From the NCBI GenBank assembly GCA_024243835.1, contig JALPMN010000631.1, forward strand, positions 1 to 45,614: 45,614 bases of DNA, in the 5' to 3' direction. This document shows, one piece after another, positions 26,917-35,896 of the stretch; positions within the stretch are counted from its first letter, which is position 1; each line of letters begins with the position of its first letter. The notes under the pieces were generated by a model. The model saw only the letters and a list, made by a program, of their open reading frames with translations, had not been told where the DNA came from and searched no databases. A program made the position numbers and the translations under genes. This stretch comes from Enteropsectra breve (lineage: Eukaryota; Microsporidia).

Positions 26917-28144
26917 CGGCAAAATTTTGCAAAATTTGTTTGCTTGTAAATAAAGGGGACAAAGTCGCTGAGTTTTCGCTCAAGGATATACTGCATGGGT
27001 GCAATGGCTCTTCATTTTGCATGTGATATTGAAGAATGTCTGCATTATTGAGTATTAAGCTAGAACGAATTAATTAAATTTCAGTAAAATCTGCATTTTA
27101 ATCTAATTGCTATTACCATGGATTGGATTTATTTTAATGATGGCTTCTGCTGAGACATAGGGCTCATTTAACGGCTAGAAGATTTAGAACGCTGCAGTTT
27201 ATTATGAATAATCACAAAGATTTCTGTTCTTTGCCTGACATAATCTCTAATATTAAAGTTAATTCCATCCTGCAGTGCAGAAAGATGGGCGTTATGAGCG
27301 CATACAACTGGTTCTAACACATTCTTTATACCTAAGATTATTGCAGCGGCATTTTTAATCGATTAATCGTTAGTATTGCCACATAAAAATAGGCTTTAAA
27401 TGAATACTGTTGCATTCACTGCCAAAAATGGCAAATAAAAGAGAATTGGTCATTCGCTCAAATGCTCCAATTCATATAAAGCTTTTTTCTTCCTTGAATG
27501 CTAGTAATATGTCTCTTTTTATTCTTCATGCTATTAAGCATCGGTTTCAATTGAATAGCATAATCTCTGCAACTGTATTTAGCTTTTATATGAGGCAATC
27601 AACTAAATATTAAAGTATAGCAAATTTACTATTTTTAAGATTTTTAAATTTCAATTGGGGTTCAATGCAACTTAAGCACAAAATATTTGTGGTTTCTCTT
27701 TTGGCCATATTGGGAAGTAAATTCCATCGCTTTATAGTTGTTTACCCCTGCTTCATGCCAGGAACCTTTACCTCTTTTTTAGTTTATGAATCTCTTGCTT
27801 GTGAAGAGTCTTCTTCTCCTCTGCATTTTATTAAAACGTGACTTCTTGCTTAAACAGAATTCATTACATCCTACAAGCCTAGTTAAGAGGATGCTTTATG
27901 AATGCAAAACATACCTGCTAACTGCAGCAAACTCCTTTCGCATTGTTCTTTATAAAATAATACCGAAAATTCATTTAAATCCAATTTTCGTGTGAGATTT
28001 TATTGCAGTGCTTTGTCGCTGCTACTAAACAGCAGAAAGTTTTTAAATTAGTTATAGTTTTATTGATAAATCGTAATACAAGCCATAATTATTTAAGTTG
28101 TTTGCAACAGGCAGTCGCGCATTTCCTATTTTATTTTTTTAAAC
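26917..28144. other. Long spacer with unsupported small frames
   Basis: These 1,228 bp contain three separate plus-strand frames: 27204-27317 (37 residues), 27428-27613 (61 residues from its first ATG) and 27786-27995 (69 residues, hydrophobic N-terminus). None resembles a known protein or has the local start signal. They could be remnants of a decayed gene or chance. No RNA gene was recognised. Confidence 0.4.
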
Positions 28145-29350
28145 ATGAAGGCGGCACAGCTTCCTTCAAAGTGTAAATGTTTTCATCCACCCATGAAGAA
28201 AGAGCATCCAGGGGAGAGCCAGCCGAGGCAGAGCAAAAAAGCAAAAGTTGCATCGAAGGAAAATGAAAGCCTGGAGACTTCCAAGATCGGCGAAAAGGAA
28301 CTGCTGGAGGAAATGATTGGGTCGACCCTGCACAGAGATGTGATCAAAAACAATACCGAAGCGCTAGAGGCACTTGATGAGTTTATTAGGAACCAGGATA
28401 TGAAGATGGTGCTAATTTCATCCCAGGACACATCACAAAATAAGCTATTTGGAAGTATATTGTGGGACAAAATACAAAAACGCGGCGTACGAGCAAGCAG
28501 CCTGGGCATTACCGACGGGCTGAGTTTGGTGCGTCAGGCGGTGCTCCTGCAGTGCGACTCGAGTGTTGCAGCCTGGGAGGGCGAGGTACGCGACATAAAA
28601 ATGTATCGAGATGCGAATGGCGATGTAAATGAAATTGAAATGGATCTGCGCACAGCCAAGGCCACCAAGAAGGTGTATTTGGACAAATTTATGCGTCGAG
28701 AGGTGAGCACCATAAACATTGGTGATGTTGTTTACATCGAGCCTTCTGCAGGCCTGATAAAACGGCTGGGAAGAAGCGAGACCCGTGTGAATGAGTATGA
28801 TCTGGAGGCTGACAAATACATTCCTCTTGCCAAGGGCAGCGTGGATCAACTGAAGGATAGAAGAACGGTAATAAGCAAGTACGATGTTGACTATGCATTT
28901 AATGAATACAAAGCAGGCATCACCAGCTTTACACGAGATGCTGTGGATAGCTTTATTGCTGACAGCGGAACAAACATGAAAATAGAATATCTTGACAGCT
29001 TCCTGATGATTGAGGATCTTGAGTATCTGGGCGCGAGGCAGCTGGCAACGATTATTTCCGAGATAAAGCGCTCGCCAGCAACGAAGCTTGTTCTTGTGGG
29101 AGACTCCAGCAAAATATGCTCGCAGAGCATTCTACGGGAAATAGTGCAGATACAGATAAACGCAGCTGAGAGCAAAATTGACATCCTAAGGGCGTATTCG
29201 TCGAAACTAAGCGATGAGAATTACCTGTGTGCTGTTGAGGAGTATCTGGGCCAGGCACCGCTAGAGACACTTAAAAACGTGATATGTCTTTCGGAAAACG
29301 CAGATGAATTCCGAGACTTGATCCAGTCACAGATAGTTATTTCTAATTAA
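28145..29350 (+). CDS. Rvb1 (RuvBL1/Pontin)-like protein without ATPase motifs
   Basis: Residues 143-232 match the insertion domain (DII) of the AAA+ helicase-like protein Rvb1: AWEGEVRDI, EMDLRTAKATKKVYLD, NIGDVVYIEPSAGLIKRLGRSET, and EYDLEADKYIPLAKGSV. Rvb1 forms hexamers with Rvb2 in INO80, SWR1 and R2TP. Around this the ATPase core can be followed but its motifs are gone. The Walker A position (residues 90-100) reads LISSQDTSQNK in place of GPPGTGKT. The Walker B position (286-291) reads FLMIED in place of LFVDE, and the sensor-1 region (315-320) ends in Asp where Asn is expected. At 401 residues it is slightly shorter than yeast Rvb1 (463), with the C-terminal helical domain reduced. The N-terminal 40 residues are basic, with KKAKVASK as a possible nuclear signal. 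The frame has no breaks, so it is not a simple pseudogene. Confidence 0.85.
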   Translation: MKAAQLPSKCKCFHPPMKKEHPGESQPRQSKKAKVASKENESLETSKIGEKELLEEMIGSTLHRDVIKNNTEALEALDEFIRNQDMKMVLISSQDTSQNKLFGSILWDKIQKRGVRASSLGITDGLSLVRQAVLLQCDSSVAAWEGEVRDIKMYRDANGDVNEIEMDLRTAKATKKVYLDKFMRREVSTINIGDVVYIEPSAGLIKRLGRSETRVNEYDLEADKYIPLAKGSVDQLKDRRTVISKYDVDYAFNEYKAGITSFTRDAVDSFIADSGTNMKIEYLDSFLMIEDLEYLGARQLATIISEIKRSPATKLVLVGDSSKICSQSILREIVQIQINAAESKIDILRAYSSKLSDENYLCAVEEYLGQAPLETLKNVICLSENADEFRDLIQSQIVISN

Positions 29351-29978
29351 ATTAACAATATTTTACTCTATCTTTAATATCAGTGCACCATTGTTTGATA
29401 TGGTTTATTTCACTATAACAATTAGAATAACTACTTGCAGCCTATGCTTATTTCTAATGAAAAACTATAATAAATTGTTTTGAGCACAGAATTTACTCTC
29501 TCTTTAATAAAAGCGAAGCAAATTACGGCTAATGCACATATATTAGGATAAAGTAAACTACAGTAGCATACATTAGCATACAGATGACTATATTAGCATA
29601 CAGTAGCATATATTAACATACAGTAGCATATATTAGCATATAGTAACATATATTAGCATATAGTAACATATATTAGCATATAGTAACATATATTAGCACA
29701 TAGTAACATATATTAGCACATAGTAACATATATTAGCATATAGTAACATATATTAGCATATAGTAACATATATTAGCATATAGTAACATATATTAGCATA
29801 TAGTAACATATATTAGCATACAGTTGCATATAATAACGTATATTAGCATACAGTAGCATAAAGAATTTATTTAAAGTTTATTGTTCATGTTTACTGCTCT
29901 ACAACACTATGAAATGAATTTATGAAAAAAAATATTTAAAATTTGCAGAAAAAATATTTTTTTAAAAAATTTCCCCGA
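29351..29978. other. Spacer carrying a tandem repeat
   Basis: This 628-bp spacer between the Rvb1-like gene and NMD3 is mostly made up of the 20-bp repeat array listed separately. The end (29961-29978) has T-run, A-run and CCCC at 29973-29976 before the NMD3 ATG. No gene was found. Confidence 0.6.
29561..29860. repeat. 20-bp tandem repeat array, about 15 units
   Basis: The unit is TATTAGCATA followed by TAGTAACATA, in perfect 20-bp register over about 300 bp. The two 10-bp halves are themselves diverged copies of one decamer (YAKTARCATA), so the array is a higher-order repeat. The centre (about 29631-29820) is almost uniform, with one paired change to GCACA at 29696-29700 and 29716-29720. 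The flanks (29561-29630 and 29821-29860) carry more substitutions such as CAGTAGCATA. This pattern fits growth from the centre by replication slippage or unequal exchange. There are no spacers, so it is not CRISPR-like. Confidence 0.97.
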
Positions 29979-31223
29979 ATGATTCTCTGCTGCAAATGCG
30001 GAATTGGAATTCTGCCAAACCAGAAAAACATGTGTGTGCGCTGCATCAACAACATCACCGATGTTACCGCCAAGATAAAATCGTCCGTGTGCATTGAGAC
30101 ATGCAGGGGCTGCGAGCGCTACCATATGCCACCAAGCAGCTGGAAGACATTTGCATGGGGAAGCAAAGATCTTCTGATTTTCCTGCTGGGACGCAACAAA
30201 ACACTGAAGAAAATAAACATCATTGACACCAACTTTATTTACACGGAGGAGCACTCACGCAAAATGAAGGTGGAGATTGTGGTTCTTGAAAATGGGATTG
30301 AGCAGACGACAGTGCTGGTCTTCAATGTCAAGAACAAGCAGTGCCCCGACTGCATGAGAGCCGAGGCACAGCAGTACTGGAAGGCCTGTGTGCAGCTGCG
30401 CCAGAAGCCGCACCACAAGCGCACATTTCTCTATTTGGAGCAGCTGATTATAAAGCACAAGGCGCATCTTGGAACCTCAAACATCAAGGAAAGAAAGGAC
30501 GGCATTGACTTTTACTATCAGGACAAGTCTAGTGCCTTGAAAATAGTGAATTTTCTGAGCGGCTTCTTTGGGATCCGAACCAAAGACTCTTCACGGCTAA
30601 TTTCGGAGGACGACAGCAACAACACCGCGAACAAGAAATTTACTTTTGCCGTGGAGCTCCTCCCGTTCTGCACCGATGATCTCGTTTACATAAAGCCAAA
30701 CTCGCTTGGACTGGCGCGCTTCATGGTCGTTCAGAAGGTGAGAAACACCGTTGCGCTTCTTGACCCACAGACCGGAAAAACAGCCAAAGTTTCGAGCAAA
30801 TATTATTTTGGAAATGAGTCCCAGTTTGAGATTCTTATGCGCTCCGACGGATTCAGAAAGTACAAGGTTTTGATTGTAAAGCCGCGTGGAAACTTCGTTA
30901 GTGAGGTCACAGTGACCGATGATGATGTGAATTTGTACGAGGTGCAAACGACACTCAGGCTCAAAGAGGACGACATTGTGGTGGGGTATCCCCTGGACAA
31001 TCTCAATCTGAGTGTTGATGTCACAATGCCCGAGTCAATTCTGCTTGTTCGTCTCTACAAGAACATCGAGGACGACTGGGAGCTTAACACCAACAAGACT
31101 GTGGACGACGAGTTCAGATACTTCCTGGATGACATCAAGGAGGACAAGGAGCTGGTCAAGAGCATGTGCATTCTGAATCCCAAAAACAATCTTATAGAAG
31201 AAATGTCACGATTTAATTTATAA
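29979..31223 (+). CDS. NMD3: 60S export adaptor NMD3
   Basis: NMD3 binds the late 60S subunit and connects it to the exportin Crm1. The zinc-binding N-terminus has the expected cysteine pairs: C5/C7, C19/C22, C42/C45 and C122/C125 in QCPDCMRAEA. Diagnostic blocks are CCKCGIGILPNQKNMCVRC, CRGCERYHMPPSSW, the IIDTNFIYTEEHSRKMKV region, and VQLRQKPHHKRTFLYLEQLIIKHKAH near residue 138-163. It has 414 residues against 518 in yeast. The last ten residues, LIEEMSRFNL, have the spacing L-x3-M-x2-F-x-L of a leucine-rich export signal, where NMD3 carries its Crm1 signal. The frame is open 12 codons upstream but only to a TTG. The ATG at 29979 has CCCC three bases upstream and is chosen. Confidence 0.96.
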   Translation: MILCCKCGIGILPNQKNMCVRCINNITDVTAKIKSSVCIETCRGCERYHMPPSSWKTFAWGSKDLLIFLLGRNKTLKKINIIDTNFIYTEEHSRKMKVEIVVLENGIEQTTVLVFNVKNKQCPDCMRAEAQQYWKACVQLRQKPHHKRTFLYLEQLIIKHKAHLGTSNIKERKDGIDFYYQDKSSALKIVNFLSGFFGIRTKDSSRLISEDDSNNTANKKFTFAVELLPFCTDDLVYIKPNSLGLARFMVVQKVRNTVALLDPQTGKTAKVSSKYYFGNESQFEILMRSDGFRKYKVLIVKPRGNFVSEVTVTDDDVNLYEVQTTLRLKEDDIVVGYPLDNLNLSVDVTMPESILLVRLYKNIEDDWELNTNKTVDDEFRYFLDDIKEDKELVKSMCILNPKNNLIEEMSRFNL

Positions 31224-31342
31224 ATACTTTATTATATTTAATTTTACTTTTAAATAGGTCTTATTTGAAATTGTTTTGTTGGATTGGGCTATTAAAAGTA
31301 TAATCGTGTTATTTAATTATGGGTTTATTGAGACAACAGTTG

Positions 31343-31918
31343 TTATTGGAGTGTGTAGTTCTCAGTGCTGAACGGACTGGAAAAATCATGAACAGTCGGT
31401 AAGCCAGAGTTTCCTTTTATTATTCTAATGCCGTTAGAGCCTTCGAGATAGATGCCGGTTGAGGAATGGCCTGATAGTGCTATGTTTTGGCAGTTAATGA
31501 GCCTTATCTGCTCTGCTGCACATTCAACCGTTGAATCTTTTACATCTATGAGCAGTAGGGACTTTGCGCATTTCATTTGTGATATTTCGATATTCTCACA
31601 ATTGCTGATAAATGCCTCGACGCACTGTATGTCCTGGAATTTTTGGTTTTTTATGTTGCTTAGAGAAAATTTATTTTTCGTTTGATTAATTTCTAGCTTG
31701 ACTTCTATGTTTTTATGTTCTGCTTTTTTTGCATCGATATTCTCTACTCTTCTTTCCACTGCACAGATGTACAGATCCTTCAGCTCTTTTATCTGCCTAA
31801 TAAGCATTTCCTTGTTTCTGGGGCTTTTCTCCAGCTGGAGGGCACTTTCCATCTTCAGGATCTTTTCTTTCGCATCCTCCAGGCTGCTGTCTTTGATGAG
31901 ACTTTTAATCGCTTCCAT
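31343..31918 (-). CDS. Tubulin-binding cofactor C-like protein (C-CAP/TBCC beta-helix)
   Basis: TBCC is the GTPase activator that releases folded tubulin dimers from the cofactor complex. The N-terminal part (about 1-65) is helical and charged (MEAIKSLIKDSS, then ALQLEKSPRNKEMLIRQIKELK), like the TBCC spectrin-like domain. The C-terminal part shows stacked short beta strands typical of the C-CAP/TBCC domain: CVEAFISNCENIEISQMKCAKSLLLIDVKDSTVECAAEQIRLINCQNIALSG and ending VHDFSSPF, the place of the family's V-DF-W. The catalytic arginine expected in the QxR motif is present as QIRLINC (E-Q-I-R). It has 191 residues. Two ATGs exist, at 31930 and 31918. The CCC signal lies between them, so 31918 is favoured. 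The RP2/CAP relatives are less likely. Confidence 0.7.
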   Translation of the reverse strand: MEAIKSLIKDSSLEDAKEKILKMESALQLEKSPRNKEMLIRQIKELKDLYICAVERRVENIDAKKAEHKNIEVKLEINQTKNKFSLSNIKNQKFQDIQCVEAFISNCENIEISQMKCAKSLLLIDVKDSTVECAAEQIRLINCQNIALSGHSSTGIYLEGSNGIRIIKGNSGLPTVHDFSSPFSTENYTLQ

Positions 31919-31954
31919 TCGAGGGCACATTTTCTTTGCAGTCAAAAATCACCG
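31919..31954. promoter_or_regulatory. Short divergent promoter, TBCC-like / DPH6
   Basis: Thirty-six bases separate the preferred start codons. GGG at 31923-31925 is the C-rich signal for the minus-strand gene. Using the upstream ATG at 31930 would shrink the gap to 24 bases. Confidence 0.5.
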
Positions 31955-32698
31955 ATGAAATTTTTGGCACTTGTCAGCGGTGGGAAAGACAGCGTATACT
32001 CCATATGCAAAATGCGCGATGCTGGGCATGAGCTGGTTGGCGTGCTGTACATTCAGGGGAAGGATTCATACTGCGACTCATACATGTACCAGACAGTTGG
32101 CTCAGAGGCCGTTGGGTTCATTGCAGAGAGTCTCGGCGTGCCGCTTTTTGTCACCATGTCCGAGTGCAGTGCTATTAATCAGGATTTAATATATGATGAG
32201 ACAACCGGTGATGAGGTCGAGGATCTGTTCAGGGCACTGCAAAGTGTAATAAAACAGGGCGTGGTCTTTGAAGCGATATGCTCAGGCGCAATTCTCTCTT
32301 CATACCAGAAAAACAGGGTTGAAAATGTGTGTTCGCGGCTTTCACTGCAGAGCATGACGCCGCTGTGGCAGTCTGAGCAGCGATCACTGCTGAAGGAGAT
32401 GATTTCCTATGGGCTTGAGGCAAGGATCGTAAAAATAGCCAGTCCACTACTCGGCAGAAAGTGCATTGGGATGGACATCAGTGAAATATCCGACTATCTG
32501 GACAATGTAAAGACAAAATACGAGATTCACTACTGTGGAGAGGGTGGAGAGTACGAGACAATAACCACAAACTGCAAATACTTTAATAAGCGAATAAGTC
32601 TCGGGGATGGAACAATTTGCGAGCACAGTGACAACAAGGGTAATGACGGTGATGTCTTTTATCTCAAGTTTTCAAACATATTTTTAGAGCCTAAATGA
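31955..32698 (+). CDS. DPH6: Diphthine-ammonia ligase (Dph6)
   Basis: Dph6 carries out the last step of diphthamide synthesis on elongation factor 2, amidating diphthine with ammonium and ATP. The ATP pyrophosphatase P-loop SGGKDS is at residues 8-13. Family blocks AGHELVGVLYI, a central AICSGAILSSYQKNRVENVCSRL (the GAIxSxYQRxRVExVC signature) and PLWQ..Q.LL follow. CGEGGEYET near residue 190-198 is also diagnostic. At 247 residues it covers the N-type ATP-PPase domain only; the YjgF/UK114-like C-terminal domains of yeast Dph6 are absent, as in the human and archaeal short forms. The frame is open 80 codons upstream through the TBCC-like gene, but the conserved start MKFLALVSGGKDS fixes the ATG at 31955. 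Confidence 0.95.
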   Translation: MKFLALVSGGKDSVYSICKMRDAGHELVGVLYIQGKDSYCDSYMYQTVGSEAVGFIAESLGVPLFVTMSECSAINQDLIYDETTGDEVEDLFRALQSVIKQGVVFEAICSGAILSSYQKNRVENVCSRLSLQSMTPLWQSEQRSLLKEMISYGLEARIVKIASPLLGRKCIGMDISEISDYLDNVKTKYEIHYCGEGGEYETITTNCKYFNKRISLGDGTICEHSDNKGNDGDVFYLKFSNIFLEPK

Positions 32699-33631
32699 AT
32701 GCAATCAAAATAAATTAGCGTCATCTGAAGAGCTCTTTTCAAAATTACCGTATTTCTCATTTTTAAAGCCTGGTCTTGTATTTAGCAAGCCTCCAAAAAA
32801 GTCTTTTAAAAATCCTAGAAAGCTTCTAATAAGAGAATAACTGTATTTATTTCAAAATTCTATCTGATTTTATGATGAATATAAATATAAATATTAATTT
32901 TGATAATCAAAGACCCTTTTATCAATTGTAGCGCACTTCCTTTTTATATTGGCAGTCGCACAATAAAATATATGATATTGTCGTAATAAAGTATTTATTT
33001 ATAATTGTGGGAGAGATTAGGGGTTCTAAAATAACGATATTTTATAGTGCTCTATATTATAGCACGACAGATATGGTTCAGCCAAGGCTATTCACTAGCC
33101 ATACAAATTATAAAACGCAGATTCCCTGTTTCGCATATGATAAGCACTTAGGCATCTTTGACAGCTGATCTCTTAAAATAGCCCTTCTCCTAGAAGTTAG
33201 TAACGATGCGTCAAAAATACGAATCTTATGACTAAAAACAATATCAGAAATCAATGTAAAACTGCAATAGAGGCAGAATGGAACAGTTTCTGTTTAAAAT
33301 TTAAAAAAATAGAAAAGAAGCCGTGTTCTGAAAAATCGTAGCGAAGCTCCATCATTTGGAAATAAACGAGGCCCATCGGTTTCAACCAGTTAAGAGCAGG
33401 AATTCATAATAGAAGTATGGAAATCTCCCATTAATTTCTTCTTACTAATGCATTATTATATATGCCCTCCACTATATAATTGCGAAGCACGAATGTTAAA
33501 GAAAAAAGAGATTGATAGAGCTATTAAAAATATCGATAAAGGAAGGCTTTAACCATTGCTTTACCTAGCCATTAAAGATTCATGACTATGGTATTTGTTG
33601 CGTACAACATCGTGGAAAGGCTTTAAATATT
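32699..33631. other. Long spacer
   Basis: These 933 bp of AT-rich sequence begin the gene-poor right part of the window. I found no supported reading frame, no tRNA-like A or B box and no repeat array. Confidence 0.45.
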
Positions 33632-35896
33632 TTATTCAAGCATGATATTTTCAATTGTATACTCTGAGGCAGTAGGTATATCTATATAAACAATGCTAAA
33701 CCAAACACGATTCCGTCTGATGGCATCGATACTATTTTTAAACCCATTTTGTATTGTGTTTGAGGTTTCTTTTCTCAAGGCTTTACGTGTCTTTATTTTT
33801 AGCGTCCATTTGAAATTTTTTATTTTGTGTTTATAGGACACTTTAAACATGATGTCTATAAGCGGTATAGCAATATTGTTTGCTATATCGTATAGTTCTG
33901 TGTTCTTATCTGTTGTATTTACGCCTAATGAGACTTCCAGGTGCCCCTGATTGCGATCTAATACTCTCATAGCAGCTTGCGCATACCTATAATCAAAATA
34001 TTTACTACTCGATGTGTTGAAAATGACCGTTTTTACAGCAGGCGTAGTTTTTTCTGCACTTAAATAAAATCTAGTTTCGAGAAAGAGTGTTTCTGCCTTA
34101 TAATACATAAAAATAAGGTCTTCGACTTCTCCCAAAGTCTCAGGGATTCGTTCACGCATTATTAATTTTTCGCTGTTGGTCGGATCAGTTGTATAGTAAT
34201 TATACCTATATAAAATTGCCATTTCTTCAATATTCTTGCATGTCTTGGCTTTTCTTACACCCTTTCTAAGATCTTGGCCGATAAAGTAGCATTTTAGCTC
34301 GTTAAATAAGTCTGCTTTCCCTTCAAAGGCCTTGTCTGGCATTGAGCAATCTTGGTGGCCCATATAAAAGACAAATTTTGTGAGTTTATTGACTGGGCAA
34401 ATTGCATCAAGCAAATCATGGCAAAAAGCGCTGCTCTTGAATGCGTTGAGAGACTTGCTCATTTCACACCTGGTTCCCATAAGAGCGTAAGCATTGATGT
34501 AATCCTTGATTAAGAAATTTCCGTAAAGCCCGAGTGACTCTAGAGGCATGCTCCTTAAGAATATCAAATTATTTTCAGAGAGAACGTTGTACCCTCTAAC
34601 ACTAAAATGCTTAATCTGCTTGCGAATATCTCTTTGGGCGACTAGCATGAAATCCAGCACTGTATTTAGGTAAGTTTTTGTTTCGCAATATTCTTTGCTT
34701 TTTGTATCGTCATCATTATCGTATACTGATTCTTCTAGGTCTAAAGCTTCAATCTTGGGAAATAAATTAATCAGATAATAATAAAAGTATTGAACATTAT
34801 TCCCCATTTTTTCATGGCAAACTGCATGCAGTTGGGTAATGTTCTTATAGGCACTTAACTTATCAAATACAACGAATACGGATGCTATTTGATATGATGT
34901 TGTCCCAAACGCAAAGCAAGGCCTTAGAATTAATTTTCCATCTTCTCTCAGGCCACATCCAAAAGTTTCATTTATATGTCTGATAACAATGTCTCTAATC
35001 TCGTTGCTACTGTTGACATCAAAATCAATCACGGATAAGATCCACCAGACAATCTTGTTTAAAGTCAATACTTCTTTAAATTTATGAAATTCAGGAGACC
35101 TTCGCCCATCTCTTGGCTCGAACCCAACAGGAAAGTGAAAATACTCTCTGTGCTGTTGAAAAAAATTCATATGATGCAGTTGAATTGCGACGTTTATTGC
35201 AAAAAGAAAGTCTTTTGATGTTACAAAATGCTTTGATTTACCGTCTGCCAAATTGAAGAAAACATCAGAGTACAGGTCCTTTTTGAAGCGTAATATTGGA
35301 ATATCTTTTAGTATTTCAGTCATTGTTTCGACTGATAGAGCCTCTTGCTTCTTTAAAAGCAATTCATTTCGCATTTTAAAGATAGTGCTCAGATGTTTAA
35401 GATAGTTTTTATCGCCTCTTTGATCTGGTATTACGAGGGTAAGATTCCCAGTGTAGCCACATATATTTACTGCATAGAGATTCTCAGTCAAATTTTCTTC
35501 TATTAGTGCTGCTGCTTTATTTCTAAATGTCTTAATATTATCCTCAGAGCAGTTTACACTGTTCAGTGCTCCATTATACAGTCTTTCTATTCTTGACCAA
35601 TCTTCATTCACATCATCAGTATAGCTTATTTCCATTATATCCGGATCATCTCCACCTACTTCTATAATAGTTTTTATTTTGTAGCTCATGAGAAAATTGC
35701 TACTTAGGATATCCAGGCAATTGAATGCCCCAAGTTCCTTTGTGCCTTGCCTGATATTTATTTGCAGATTGTATTCCTTACTCCTGTTGAATGGGCTGAC
35801 ACTCAAAGCAGATGCCGTGCCGATGCCAATAAACATACTTCTGTGTATAATACACAACCACTTTATCATTTTTATATAGGCTAGTGGCTGTAGCAT
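33632..35896 (-). CDS. Large secreted protein of unknown function
   Basis: I do not recognise this 754-residue protein. A hydrophobic stretch at about residues 10-31 (MIKWLCIIHRSMFIGIG-TASALS) is followed by small residues, as in a signal peptide. No strong transmembrane segment follows. The body is charged, with many Lys, Asp and aromatic residues and scattered cysteines, and shows no repeats, catalytic motif or low-complexity block apart from an acidic run near residue 395 (YDNDDDTKSK). Its third codon positions appear more A/T-rich than those of neighbours such as NMD3 or APC8. It stands alone between two spacers of about 0.9 kb. Microsporidia carry lineage-specific families of large secreted proteins, thought to face the host; membership is an inference. 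The uninterrupted frame argues for a real, expressed gene. Confidence 0.75.
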   Translation of the reverse strand: MLQPLAYIKMIKWLCIIHRSMFIGIGTASALSVSPFNRSKEYNLQINIRQGTKELGAFNCLDILSSNFLMSYKIKTIIEVGGDDPDIMEISYTDDVNEDWSRIERLYNGALNSVNCSEDNIKTFRNKAAALIEENLTENLYAVNICGYTGNLTLVIPDQRGDKNYLKHLSTIFKMRNELLLKKQEALSVETMTEILKDIPILRFKKDLYSDVFFNLADGKSKHFVTSKDFLFAINVAIQLHHMNFFQQHREYFHFPVGFEPRDGRRSPEFHKFKEVLTLNKIVWWILSVIDFDVNSSNEIRDIVIRHINETFGCGLREDGKLILRPCFAFGTTSYQIASVFVVFDKLSAYKNITQLHAVCHEKMGNNVQYFYYYLINLFPKIEALDLEESVYDNDDDTKSKEYCETKTYLNTVLDFMLVAQRDIRKQIKHFSVRGYNVLSENNLIFLRSMPLESLGLYGNFLIKDYINAYALMGTRCEMSKSLNAFKSSAFCHDLLDAICPVNKLTKFVFYMGHQDCSMPDKAFEGKADLFNELKCYFIGQDLRKGVRKAKTCKNIEEMAILYRYNYYTTDPTNSEKLIMRERIPETLGEVEDLIFMYYKAETLFLETRFYLSAEKTTPAVKTVIFNTSSSKYFDYRYAQAAMRVLDRNQGHLEVSLGVNTTDKNTELYDIANNIAIPLIDIMFKVSYKHKIKNFKWTLKIKTRKALRKETSNTIQNGFKNSIDAIRRNRVWFSIVYIDIPTASEYTIENIMLE

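Noticed and set aside
25615..26922. ADP/ATP translocase (NTT) typical of microsporidia
   Set aside because: The helix pattern and EVSNDILPYFFYSSL-type motif fit SLC19, not NTT. The first codon of the longer frame is TTG, so the start is 26916.
29561..29860. CRISPR-like array
   Set aside because: Units are directly adjacent without unique spacers, in a eukaryotic setting; it is a minisatellite.
31715..31954. 80-residue N-terminal extension of Dph6
   Set aside because: It is antisense to the TBCC-like gene, and the family start MKFLALVSGGKDS fits the ATG at 31955.
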